DNA of 43,566 nucleotides. Source: a virus. Shown here piece by piece: positions 27,700-35,557 of the stretch. The DNA lies in IMG/VR virus record IMGVR_UViG_3300050821_003198, positions 1 to 43,566 of that record; one strand, given 5' to 3'. The notes below the pieces were generated by a model. It did not search any database. It saw nothing but the letters and a program-made list of their open reading frames with translations, and was not told the DNA's origin. Made by a program: the position numbers and the translations under genes. The stretch's first letter is position 1, and each line of letters starts with the position of its first letter.

Positions 27700-28302
27700 C
27701 GTTTTTTGGTGCTTTCACTTCTTGGTATTTAGCTTCTGCTCTACATTTTATCTCATAGAGCACATCAAACCATAATGGACGGTTAAGATACTGCTCGAGC
27801 GTCCAATGGTATTTTTCCATAACCGTTAAAGCGACTAGTCGTGGATCAACCTTGCCGCCATGTTCAATCGATAAGAAGTAGTCTTTTTGGATTCTCTCTC
27901 TTAGTTGCTCGGTGGTGCTTTTGGGTCGCTGCTTACCACCTTGCTATCAGACTCAATACTATTAAGCTGTTCAAAGATAAAGGCAACGTCATCTTTAGGT
28001 AGAGCCATGACACGCTCGAGGATATTCGTAGCATCGCCAGCTAGAGAAATTACCATCAGCTCAATCATCTTGTCGTTAGCCTTAAATTGGGCTAGCGGAT
28101 CAGAGTCCATAACGACTTTAGTTTGGCCAGCTAGAGCCTCGGCTGTACCGATCTTGTCGCTATCAACCATGCTTTCATAATGGGTTTGTTGAGCGGCTGC
28201 GAAAATTGACTGGATTTCCCGATCAATCTGCGCCGTCATATATCCCTTAACTACAACCTGTTTTTTGCTTACTGGTAATGTAATAGTTTTAGTCTCTTGC
28301 AT
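27692..28302 (-). CDS. Tail assembly chaperone, frameshifted gpGT-type fusion
   Basis: Reading 28302 down to the slippery site, then shifting back one base at 27919, gives a fusion of 128 residues from the upstream frame and 75 residues starting STTEQLRERIQKDYFLSIEH and ending EVKAPKNDG. As in lambda gpG/gpGT, the minority fusion product chaperones the tape measure onto tail tube subunits. The second part is open over its full length, has no start of its own and ends inside the tape measure start, all as expected. Efficiency of the shift cannot be judged from sequence. Confidence 0.85.
27901..28302 (-). CDS. Tail assembly chaperone, unshifted gpG-type product
   Basis: The 133-residue product (KTITLPVSKKQVVVKGYMTA, then AQFKANDKMIELMVISLAGD) is the major, unshifted form of the chaperone gene. 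It lies between the tail tube and tape measure genes, the conserved siphovirus position. A slippery heptamer sits six codons before its stop. Confidence 0.85.
   Translation of the reverse strand: MQETKTITLPVSKKQVVVKGYMTAQIDREIQSIFAAAQQTHYESMVDSDKIGTAEALAGQTKVVMDSDPLAQFKANDKMIELMVISLAGDATNILERVMALPKDDVAFIFEQLNSIESDSKVVSSDPKAPPSN
27919..27925 (-). other. Programmed -1 frameshift site, C CCA AAA
   Basis: The minus strand reads C CCA AAA in the gpG frame, fitting the X XXY YYZ slippery rule. Slipping back one base joins the gpG frame to a 75-codon frame with no other start. Position and context match tail chaperone frameshifts in many siphoviruses. Confidence 0.85.
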
Positions 28303-28309
28303 ATTACTC

Positions 28310-29506
28310 CTATGTTAATGTCGCATTGCTATTTAAGATTGTAATACCGACTGCGGCCGCGTCGCTAGTATCATATTTAGCGATGTACTTGATCTCGGAA
28401 TAGTTAATCTCGCCAGCCTTCCATTTCGGTGTCGGGTCGTTAGTCGTTAGGTTGTTAAATGTTACGCGTACCTCGTAAGTCGTACCACCGCTATAGACAT
28501 AGTGTCTAATCACGCAGGCACTCTTGCTGAGGTTGTTGTAAGCCTGTAGGTCGGCTTGGGTGTCAAAATACTTCTTGATGGTTAACGTCGCAGTAGCGGG
28601 CTTCCTGAGCAGCGTAGCTGGGTCTTGGCCACCCGATCGGTGCTCGCCCTTATTGTCTTTGAATGGATAGTTAATTTCCCAAGTAGAACCTTGATCAACC
28701 CTTGTCTGCGCAGCGGATAGAGCAGCGCTAGCAGTAGCGCCAAAGCAGACCTGCATATTTGACCACAGTACAGGTGGCAACATAGTAAAGCTTGGCGTTA
28801 AGGCTTTAAGTCTAATAAAGTCGCCAGCCGCAGCACCAGTGATAGTAGTCGTGTTAGGTGTACATGAAACGGTAGTACCGGTTAAGACGCTAACCACTAA
28901 GTTAGTAATAGTGCCGTTAGCTTGGACGTACTGTATATTGTCGCCCACTACTAAACCGGTAGTAGGAGCAGGATCGTAATCAGTTTTTAGGGTAATTACG
29001 TTTGGCGTGCCAGAGGCATAGCTGGCTACTTCCCGACCATTGAATGTGCCGAGAGCGCTAATAGTCGGTTTGATTTGAACTTCGTTATTAGAGAATGCCG
29101 GGGCTAGTTTCTCTACCTGGCAACCGTAGTAGCGAATAGCTTGGTTGCCATCGGATACTTCCAGAGTATAAGTTTTGCCGACAGGGTTATTAGAGGTTAA
29201 GGCGTAAACGCCGGTGTATGGGCCACCACCTGATCGACTGGACTGAGTTAGCATCATAGCAGCTAATTTTTCAAAAGTATTCGGCTCAAAGATAGCTGTC
29301 ATTTCGCCCATATGGTCACGCAGTCCCGCTACTACGTTTTGGGTGCTAAAGACATTCCCGGCAGCCGGGGCTAGTTGTTCTAGGTTACGGTTAGTCGTTA
29401 CGCCGAAGTCATAGACTTGAAAAAAGTCGGTAGGTGTTAGAGGTGTACCAGGGGTAACTTCTTGAACCGCACCAACGTAACCAACGTTAAATAATTTCTC
29501 AGCCAT
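28310..29506 (-). CDS. Major tail tube protein
   Basis: This 398-residue protein should polymerise into the tail tube. It begins MAEKLFNVGYVGAVQEVTPG and contains NLEQLAPAAGNVFSTQNVVA, then YYGCQVEKLAPAFSNNEVQI, with alternating beta strands throughout, typical of tail tube proteins. An inserted beta domain (about 175-235) could project from the tube. It immediately precedes the chaperone genes, which is the standard order. Confidence 0.82.
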   Translation of the reverse strand: MAEKLFNVGYVGAVQEVTPGTPLTPTDFFQVYDFGVTTNRNLEQLAPAAGNVFSTQNVVAGLRDHMGEMTAIFEPNTFEKLAAMMLTQSSRSGGGPYTGVYALTSNNPVGKTYTLEVSDGNQAIRYYGCQVEKLAPAFSNNEVQIKPTISALGTFNGREVASYASGTPNVITLKTDYDPAPTTGLVVGDNIQYVQANGTITNLVVSVLTGTTVSCTPNTTTITGAAAGDFIRLKALTPSFTMLPPVLWSNMQVCFGATASAALSAAQTRVDQGSTWEINYPFKDNKGEHRSGGQDPATLLRKPATATLTIKKYFDTQADLQAYNNLSKSACVIRHYVYSGGTTYEVRVTFNNLTTNDPTPKWKAGEINYSEIKYIAKYDTSDAAAVGITILNSNATLT

Positions 29507-29508
29507 AG

Positions 29509-29763
29509 CTATTTAGCCTCCTCTTTCAGGGGTGGGGTTATATTTTGCGACACAGGGTTTTGAGGTGCGGGAGGTGTATTTACAGGCATACCTGTCTTTG
29601 GTACAGTATCAGGGGCATTATCAGCTGGCGCTTTTTCTTCAACAGGGGTCAGATAAATACTGTTCAAGGGTTGATCACTCTCGACTAAGCCATTACCAAG
29701 GTTACGAGCGTTAGCGAATATCCGGCCTTCCTCACCTTTTTTTATTTGGTATTTGTATGGCAT
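29509..29763 (-). CDS. Small protein with disordered Pro-rich tail, 84 residues
   Basis: The first 40 residues (MPYKYQIKKGEEGRIFANAR) form a short beta-rich unit; the rest is a Pro/Asn/Thr/Lys disordered tail. It sits between the tail terminator and tube genes. The N-terminus MPYKxxxxxxxGxIF resembles that of the 131-residue protein at 38040-38435 (MPYKVVSQLNRNGQLYKPGE). Both could be small tail or capsid accessory proteins; function unknown. Confidence 0.6.
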   Translation of the reverse strand: MPYKYQIKKGEEGRIFANARNLGNGLVESDQPLNSIYLTPVEEKAPADNAPDTVPKTGMPVNTPPAPQNPVSQNITPPLKEEAK

Positions 29764-29797
29764 GTTGTTCTCATATTAAACGGCTTGGTCAGCGGTG

Positions 29798-30322
29798 TCA
29801 ATTCCTGTTAGGTACCATCTGACGCTCGCTGATGGTTATATCGATAACAGCCTCGCGGGTTTCTGGCAGGTTTGGACGTTCGATAGCGTCGTAACTTATG
29901 TTGATCTCGTTGTTTATAGTGACAAGCCCGGGTACGCTAGCGCTAGACAGAGTCAGGTGGGTTCTAAGAGCGTACATTAGGCTGTTCGGCAGCAGATAAC
30001 CTGTCACCGGATCACGGCCCTCAACCAGAGTTTGCAGCTGCCTCTTAACCACGTTATCGGTATCCGGCGCACCAAAGCCGGTTTTAACGTCAACCATGAT
30101 GTGAACGTAGACGTGCTCCGTAATATCGTCGGCTGTGGTTGGGCCAACTTTGTAAGTGCCGGCAGCCTTGTCTACGATGATCAGAGGAAAGGCATCATTG
30201 GGCGGTGCGAAGTTATCGGGCAAGCCTAAGAAGTAAGTAAACAAATCGCCAAAGGTATTTTTTACCAGCATCATTATGCGCTGGGCCGCATCGGGATAAA
30301 GGTTTTGATCGTTAGGGTTCAC
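29798..30322 (-). CDS. Tail terminator/completion protein
   Basis: The 174-residue product (DAAQRIMMLVKNTFGDLFTY, then EHVYVHIMVDVKTGF, and a C-terminal strand EAVIDITISERQMVPN) has the order and position (after the gpG/HK97 gp10-like gene and before the tail tube) of tail terminator proteins, which cap the tail tube. It overlaps its upstream neighbour by four bases. The assignment relies mostly on position. Confidence 0.6.
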   Translation of the reverse strand: MNPNDQNLYPDAAQRIMMLVKNTFGDLFTYFLGLPDNFAPPNDAFPLIIVDKAAGTYKVGPTTADDITEHVYVHIMVDVKTGFGAPDTDNVVKRQLQTLVEGRDPVTGYLLPNSLMYALRTHLTLSSASVPGLVTINNEINISYDAIERPNLPETREAVIDITISERQMVPNRN

Positions 30323-30786
30323 ATTGATCCAATCTTAGCTTCCAGGTCAGCTAGAATTACGGTTTTAATTATAGTCTTAATCGGCGTATTAATTCCGAGC
30401 ATCTGACGACGTGGTAGTTTACTGCGCGGAGCCGAGCTTTGATGGTAGACGAAATAAGGGGCGCTGTTGCTAATAACTAATTGTCGTGGGCCGGCTTTAG
30501 AGGTAAAGCTATCTTTCATTGCCCCGGTCGCCATTAGGGGAACGGCCGCGTATTGAGTATAGTGCAGGATTTTATAAGCTTGGGTGCTGTCCGCTAAATG
30601 CTCCCACGGCGTACCAAGCACCCCACCTTGGCTAGCAAAGACTTCATTACTGTAATAGCTGGTCATGCCTTTACCGACCTTTTCTAAAGCTTGGTGAAAA
30701 TCAAGCCTATCTAAATTACCAAGCCCTTTCAACTTGCTCATAAACTTAGCGTCACCACTAAGTTTAGCCTCGATGGATAAACTCAT
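30319..30786 (-). CDS. Virion morphogenesis protein (Mu gpG / HK97 gp10-like)
   Basis: The 155-residue product contains FASQGGVLGTPWEHLADSTQ, then LMATGAMKDSFTSKAGPRQL and YFVYHQSSAPRSKLPRRQML, ending with helical IKTIIKTVILADLEAKIG. The order of a GTPW-type loop, a TGxMxxS segment and YxxYHQ...PRRxxLG is typical of the phage virion morphogenesis family that acts at the head-tail joint or tail completion. Confidence 0.78.
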   Translation of the reverse strand: MSLSIEAKLSGDAKFMSKLKGLGNLDRLDFHQALEKVGKGMTSYYSNEVFASQGGVLGTPWEHLADSTQAYKILHYTQYAAVPLMATGAMKDSFTSKAGPRQLVISNSAPYFVYHQSSAPRSKLPRRQMLGINTPIKTIIKTVILADLEAKIGSM

Positions 30787-31064
30787 TTTCGGTGTCCTGG
30801 GTCTAGCGTTCTATAAGCGTGAGCTAATGTTCGCTGTTTCTTCTTCTCCGCCATGACTGTCTTGTGGCTCTGCTTCTTGGCGGCGCTAGTAGCTAATCTA
30901 GCTTGTCGCCTGGCTGCTCTCAGTTGCGCTCTAGCTATAGCCGCGGCGTGTCTGGCGGCCGTCCTAGCTGTCTTTTTCTTAGCGGCCGTGCCTTTCGCCG
31001 AGTGGCTAGCATGAGCGTGCCTAGACGCTCGAGCCTTAGCCCTAGCGGCTGCACTCCAAGCCAT
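30783..31064 (-). CDS. Highly basic Ala/Lys/Arg histone-like protein
   Basis: Almost all of the 93 residues are Ala, Arg, Lys, His or Ser (AARAKARASRHAHASHSAKG, then TAAKKKTARTAARHAAAIAR). The composition resembles the tail of histone H1 and bacterial H1-like proteins. Placed in the connector region, it could be packaged with DNA or could shield the connector; neither is shown. It overlaps the gpG-like gene by four bases. The N-terminus MAWSAAARAKA is conserved-looking. Confidence 0.6.
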   Translation of the reverse strand: MAWSAAARAKARASRHAHASHSAKGTAAKKKTARTAARHAAAIARAQLRAARRQARLATSAAKKQSHKTVMAEKKKQRTLAHAYRTLDPGHRK

Positions 31065-32096
31065 TTACCACTTCCTTCCGTAATATGGATTGCCAACGGG
31101 ATTACCCGACGAATCATAAGTTATTGGCTGTCCCTGAATATCGCTCATCCTGAAGTTGCGTGGTGCGCCGCCTTGGCTGGACGGAGCCGTATCGGTGGAT
31201 TCGTTAGGCCAACCGTCAACACCTCCGGTCGCGCCAGGTTCATCAAGTGCTTTACCGTCCTTAGTCATAATCTCGCGCTCTTTCAAGATCAGTTTTTCAA
31301 GCTGTTCCTGGGCCTCGTCAACCATGTCCTGACCATTTATAGCCGGATTGCTGACTTGGGAGTATTGATCGAGTCGTAAGTAGCCAGCGGCCAAGCGGGT
31401 AGTCATTCGCCTTATGTAGTCGCTGATCGGTGGCTGCAGCGGTATTTCGTAAAAGGCATTTAGAGCGCCGTTAATCTCGTCCTGCGCAGCTTGCCGGGCA
31501 TCTTCGATTTTACTGTCATCAATGTAGGTAGCGTGCTTAAAGCCGGCTGCGCCTCGAATGTCGTCCAAGCTAGCGTAATTAACCGTGAAGTTGCCACGTA
31601 CTGCCGTACTGCTACCGATGTCAGTTTCGTTCGTCGAGGTCGAATTGTAGTAAGTGAACTTGTACCAGTAGCCGCCACCGCCAGTGGCGTCAGTATAGGT
31701 AGTTTGTGGCTCGCTGTAGTCGATAGCGACCGTCGCATAGGGTGTACCATAATTAAAGGCGCTGTCGGCCGGTTGCGTACCATCTACGTTAGCTGCTCGG
31801 TATATGCGTATTTGATTGCCAAACAACGGATAAACAGGATCGTATTGATTATGACCTTGGGCAGTGTTAGTCGTTAGCGGTATGGCTGTAGCCGTGGTAA
31901 TACTGCCTATCTGTAGCAGTTCGCTTGTATCACCACCTTTTTGACCGATTAGGACGTAACCGCTATTACTAAAATCGTCTACGTCTTGAACCGGCAAGCT
32001 GTTAACGCCAGCGTTTATGGTGCTAGTTAGCTGCGTATTGCTGTCGTTGATGATGTTATTGGAATTGTAGTTGGGGATCGCGATCGTCTGCGGCAT
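31065..32096 (-). CDS. Head-tail connector with C-terminal gp36/DUF1320-like domain
   Basis: Residues 1-180 are a beta-rich extension (LTSTINAGVNSLPVQDVDDF and a fibronectin-like segment ending YWYKFTYYNSTS). Residues about 185-285 form the helical connector: YASLDDIRGAAGFKHATYID, then IEDARQAAQDEINGALNAFY and RRMTTRLAAGYLRLDQYSQ. This matches the Mu gp36/DUF1320 or HK97 gp6-like head completion fold. The long N-terminal beta part is unusual and may decorate the neck. It abuts the basic protein gene. Confidence 0.7.
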   Translation of the reverse strand: MPQTIAIPNYNSNNIINDSNTQLTSTINAGVNSLPVQDVDDFSNSGYVLIGQKGGDTSELLQIGSITTATAIPLTTNTAQGHNQYDPVYPLFGNQIRIYRAANVDGTQPADSAFNYGTPYATVAIDYSEPQTTYTDATGGGGYWYKFTYYNSTSTNETDIGSSTAVRGNFTVNYASLDDIRGAAGFKHATYIDDSKIEDARQAAQDEINGALNAFYEIPLQPPISDYIRRMTTRLAAGYLRLDQYSQVSNPAINGQDMVDEAQEQLEKLILKEREIMTKDGKALDEPGATGGVDGWPNESTDTAPSSQGGAPRNFRMSDIQGQPITYDSSGNPVGNPYYGRKW

Positions 32097-32129
32097 TATT
32101 TTTGTATCCTTATCATTGGTTTTATTCTA

Positions 32130-34703
32130 TCACTTTAGGTGAATCTCATTGTCGTCTTGATCAAGGCTAACCTTGTCGGGATTTTGTTTAAGATTAATGT
32201 TATCGGGATTTTGGCGAAGAAATAGCGGGTTGGTGATTATTTTCTTAGCGACTGTATGGATTGTGCTCAGTAATCCGCTTAAGCCTAGCTGGCCGGTAAA
32301 CGTTCTAGCTATCTGTTTGCTTAAGTTACCTGTTAAGTTAAGGCTGGCGGTTACAGTTCTATAGATTGCACGGCTGATGGAGCCAGTCAGGTTAATAGAG
32401 CCGCCGAACACCTTACTCACCTGCTTAGTTAAGTTACCCGACAAATTGAGCGTGCCACCGGCTAACGTTCGTATCGTGGTTTTAATTAGACTGCCAGCTA
32501 TATTTAGGCTACCCGCTAAACTTCTATTAATCTGCCTGCTGAGATTTCCCGCTAGGTTCAAATTACCAGATAAGGTGCGCTGCGATTGTTTAGCCAGATT
32601 ACCACTTAAGCTTAGACTAGCTGTAAATGACCTAACGTGTTGGCGTAGCGTGCTAAGAGCGCCCGATAAGTTAAAGGTGCCACTAAGTGACCTATTAACT
32701 TGCTTAACAAGTGACCCAGCAAGCATTAACGAACCGGTGATTTTTCGATATATAGTCTTACTGAGTGACCCAGTTAGATTTATAGTACCGCTCAGAGCTT
32801 TTTGTGGCTGCTTGGTTAGTGCGCCACTAAGGTTCAATGTACCGCCGAGCGACACTAAAAATATGACGGTCGAGCTAAGAGAGCCAGCAAGGTTTAATGT
32901 GCCTGACAACGTACGCTTTAATAGCTTGGTAAGGTTACCTGTTAGATTCAGGCTGCCACTCAGAGTGCGGTAAATTGTTTTAGATAGTGAGCCTGCTAGT
33001 TCTATGCTGCCAGATAGACTCCTCTGTATCTGTTTTACTAAACTCCCGGCTAAATTGATGGTTCCGTTTAAGTTACGCTGAGTGGTTTTTGTCAGGCTGC
33101 CCGCTAGGTTCAAAGAGGCTGCAGGTAATGTCCGTGTTATCAGCCTATTAAGATTGCCGGCTAGATTTAGCGAACCGGTCAAGGTTCTGGATATTAAGCG
33201 ACTAAGCGAGCCTGCTAAGTTCAATGTACCGGTTAAAATACGTTGTATTTGACGTGATAGAGAGCCAGCCAAATTAAGAGTGCCGGACAATGCCCTGCTA
33301 GTTACTTTACTAAGATTACCGCTTAGATTTATAGTGCCGGCGAAGTTGCTGTCTTTTAATAGAGAGGTTTTGTTAATCGAGCCAGCTAGCTCAAGCGAAC
33401 CCGCTAGGCTTTGAGTATAGACGGTTGGCGTATGGCCACCGCCAGTTGGCTGTAGTGGCTGCCTGAAATTATTGCGCAGCGCCATTGGGCCAACGAATTT
33501 GTTGGGGAGACGCAGTGGTGGTGGACTGCCAGCGCTTACCGGAGTTATAAAACTAACGATGCCCCATTCCGGTATAGAACCAGTTGGGGAGCTAGCTGGG
33601 GTAATTGACATACTAACCGTATCGCCAGCATTCGTATTGATTGTATTAACGGTATCGCTACCTGTCTGTCCAGAGGAAATAGTAACACTGGGGTTACCAG
33701 CCGTACCGTTAACGGCTAGCTGATACTGGTAACTACCAGCTGCGATAGAAGTTTGTTCATAGACATATAGCTTTTTCCAAGTAGCGGCCTGAGTAAGTAT
33801 GTTTTTATTAGCTTCGGTAGTGGAGTAGTTTAAGTTGGATTGACCTAATTGCTGGTATTCATGAGTGGTAGTGTTTTGAGTTAAGTTACCGCCCGACATA
33901 CGGACGCTTTCACCATTCACGGTGGGGTCAAACTCAAGACTTATAGCCGGAGTATGAGAACCAGGACTACCAGTAGCAGTAACCGCCCAATATAACCTGT
34001 CTCCAGCGGCCACAGTAACGCTGTGTGTCGTGTCGTTAGTTGTGCTGTTTCCTGCGGTAACAGTAGCCACTATAGAAGTGGGATTACCGTTTTGATAAAG
34101 AGTAAATATTAGAGTGGCTGAGGCTGCGACGTTAGCCGCTAGCTTAACATAGGCATTTTTAAGCGTACCGGCTGTAGGCATAACTGATTCGACAAAACCA
34201 GCCGAGGTGCCGGTATCCGCAGTTTGTGGCGATATATATCTAGGGAATACAGTACCAATAGCACCACCACCACTAAGTAGCATGGAGGTGTTAGCGGCGC
34301 AGTTAGCAGCTATAGTCCAGCGTGTTACACCAGTTCCGGTCGTAGTGCCCGAAGCTGAAGTGTGGATAGATAATAAGTCACCAGCCACAAAAGAGACATT
34401 GTGAGCTTGGTTAGTGTCGTTGCCAGAAGATATCCCTGCGCCTGTGCCAGAACCAGTTAAAGAGATTGTCAGGCCAGTATCGGAGCCATTTTTATAGATT
34501 GTAAAGGTTCTAGTTACTCCAGCTCCAGGCCCAGCATCACACTTAATATAAAAGTTCTTGAGTGTACCGGCGCAGGGCATGACACTGACGGAATAGCCGG
34601 TAGCGTTAGCTGTAAATTGGTTGCCTTCAAGGTCAAGAGCCGTATATAAACTGCTGGCTGAAGTTATGGTCGTCGGGTCTTGCCCGATTATATTGGTGTC
34701 CAT
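32130..34703 (-). CDS. 857-residue repeat protein, probable neck or capsid fibre
   Basis: Residues 1-400 contain three beta-sandwich modules with the recurrent phrase MP(C/T)AGTLKN(F/A)Y and SV(T)FVAGDLL/AAGDRLYW. A linker with LRLPNKFVGPMALRNNFRQP follows. Residues about 430-820 are about 21 repeats of 18 residues with consensus SGTLNLAGSLSKxIxRTL. The last 36 residues read PLFLRQNPDNINLKQNPDK and a second near copy. The repeats would form a regular beta solenoid or stacked coil, with the first part as a possible binding head. Position between connector and capsid decoration genes suggests a neck or capsid fibre; the role is inferred. Confidence 0.6.
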   Translation of the reverse strand: MDTNIIGQDPTTITSASSLYTALDLEGNQFTANATGYSVSVMPCAGTLKNFYIKCDAGPGAGVTRTFTIYKNGSDTGLTISLTGSGTGAGISSGNDTNQAHNVSFVAGDLLSIHTSASGTTTGTGVTRWTIAANCAANTSMLLSGGGAIGTVFPRYISPQTADTGTSAGFVESVMPTAGTLKNAYVKLAANVAASATLIFTLYQNGNPTSIVATVTAGNSTTNDTTHSVTVAAGDRLYWAVTATGSPGSHTPAISLEFDPTVNGESVRMSGGNLTQNTTTHEYQQLGQSNLNYSTTEANKNILTQAATWKKLYVYEQTSIAAGSYQYQLAVNGTAGNPSVTISSGQTGSDTVNTINTNAGDTVSMSITPASSPTGSIPEWGIVSFITPVSAGSPPPLRLPNKFVGPMALRNNFRQPLQPTGGGHTPTVYTQSLAGSLELAGSINKTSLLKDSNFAGTINLSGNLSKVTSRALSGTLNLAGSLSRQIQRILTGTLNLAGSLSRLISRTLTGSLNLAGNLNRLITRTLPAASLNLAGSLTKTTQRNLNGTINLAGSLVKQIQRSLSGSIELAGSLSKTIYRTLSGSLNLTGNLTKLLKRTLSGTLNLAGSLSSTVIFLVSLGGTLNLSGALTKQPQKALSGTINLTGSLSKTIYRKITGSLMLAGSLVKQVNRSLSGTFNLSGALSTLRQHVRSFTASLSLSGNLAKQSQRTLSGNLNLAGNLSRQINRSLAGSLNIAGSLIKTTIRTLAGGTLNLSGNLTKQVSKVFGGSINLTGSISRAIYRTVTASLNLTGNLSKQIARTFTGQLGLSGLLSTIHTVAKKIITNPLFLRQNPDNINLKQNPDKVSLDQDDNEIHLK
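32245..33410 (-). repeat. Array of about 21 degenerate 54-base coding repeats
   Basis: Each unit encodes 18 residues, consensus [ST]G[TS][LI]NL[AS]G[SN]L[ST][KR]xxxRxL. Four units are lengthened by one or two residues at the boundary. The DNA copies are divergent, so the array is old or is kept by selection on protein pattern rather than by recent duplication. Confidence 0.85.
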
Positions 34704-34721
34704 AGGGTCACTTCCCTATGG

Positions 34722-35315
34722 TTAGTTCAACCCAAATATTAACAGCTGTTGCAGCGTAATTGTATTACTAGAGCTGGAAGCGCTACATGCAACATTGAAA
34801 TTTATATAATTTGTAATCGAGGTATCGAGCGTAGTGGCTGTACCTGGCGAGGCCGCGCCGCCCCAAACAGGGTTAATGCCTGAGTTAGTGCCGGTTAAGC
34901 CTGGGCTGGTGATTAGACCTATGCCTTGGAATGAACTGTTAGCGCCAGCGGCACCCATAGCGGTAAGAGTAATATCTCCCTCAAGCTCGAATATCTGGTT
35001 CGAAGCGCCTGAAGCCGTTGTTAGCGCGGCACTGCCTAGCAAGATAGCCGCACTGGTATTACCTGCCGTACCACCACGAACAGTAAATGTATAAGTCGGC
35101 GTACCGGTCGAACTCAGGATACCTCTAGCGACAATCCTAATTGTTCGTCCATCGGAACCGTGGTTAGGGAGCCAAAAGTCAGGCGGTAAGTGATACTGTA
35201 CGCCCATACCGGCCGTATCGTTAATTTGAACTTCACTGGTAAAGCTAGCTTTGGCTGTGCCAGCGGCTATGCTCGAGTAAACTAGTTCGGTGTTAGTGCC
35301 TGTTAAAAAGCTCAT
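34722..35315 (-). CDS. Beta-sandwich virion protein, 197 residues
   Basis: The product (SSIAAGTAKASFTSEVQIND, FWLPNHGSDGRTIRIVARGI, then YTFTVRGGTAGNTSAAILLG and FELEGDITLTAMGA) has the repeated strand pattern of a jelly-roll widely found near capsid genes of siphoviruses. It is likely a head decoration or fibre protein. It overlaps the upstream 81-residue gene by four bases. Confidence 0.6.
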   Translation of the reverse strand: MSFLTGTNTELVYSSIAAGTAKASFTSEVQINDTAGMGVQYHLPPDFWLPNHGSDGRTIRIVARGILSSTGTPTYTFTVRGGTAGNTSAAILLGSAALTTASGASNQIFELEGDITLTAMGAAGANSSFQGIGLITSPGLTGTNSGINPVWGGAASPGTATTLDTSITNYINFNVACSASSSSNTITLQQLLIFGLN

Positions 35316-35557
35316 ACTTGTGCCTCCTCTGCTGGAACTACGATTTGTTGAGCAGAATCGGGTGCGGTAGTCGTGCCACCACCTATAGCCGTTATACGAG
35401 CCGTTATAGCTGCATCAAGGTCAGCTTCAGTCGTAGCGCTTTGAGGCACGCTAATAGTCTCGTCATAAACTTCACTGCCAACAAGCATACGAGCGCGAGC
35501 TTGCATATTACCTTGTTCGTCAGGTAGTTGCCAGAGAGTAGTGTAGGTGTTCTGCAT
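35312..35557 (-). CDS. Hypothetical protein, 81 residues
   Basis: The short product (TTLWQLPDEQGNMQARARML, then SATTEADLDAAITARITAIG) has a beta hairpin and one helix. It starts one base after the upstream stop and overlaps the next gene, so it belongs to the structural operon. Function unknown. Confidence 0.6.
   Translation of the reverse strand: MQNTYTTLWQLPDEQGNMQARARMLVGSEVYDETISVPQSATTEADLDAAITARITAIGGGTTTAPDSAQQIVVPAEEAQV

Noticed and set aside
32173-34404. Long rightward ORFs opposite the repeat protein (for example 32377-32973)
   Set aside because: Their Leu/Pro/Arg-rich translations mirror the complementary strand of the 18-residue repeats and have no ribosome binding sites; they are shadows.
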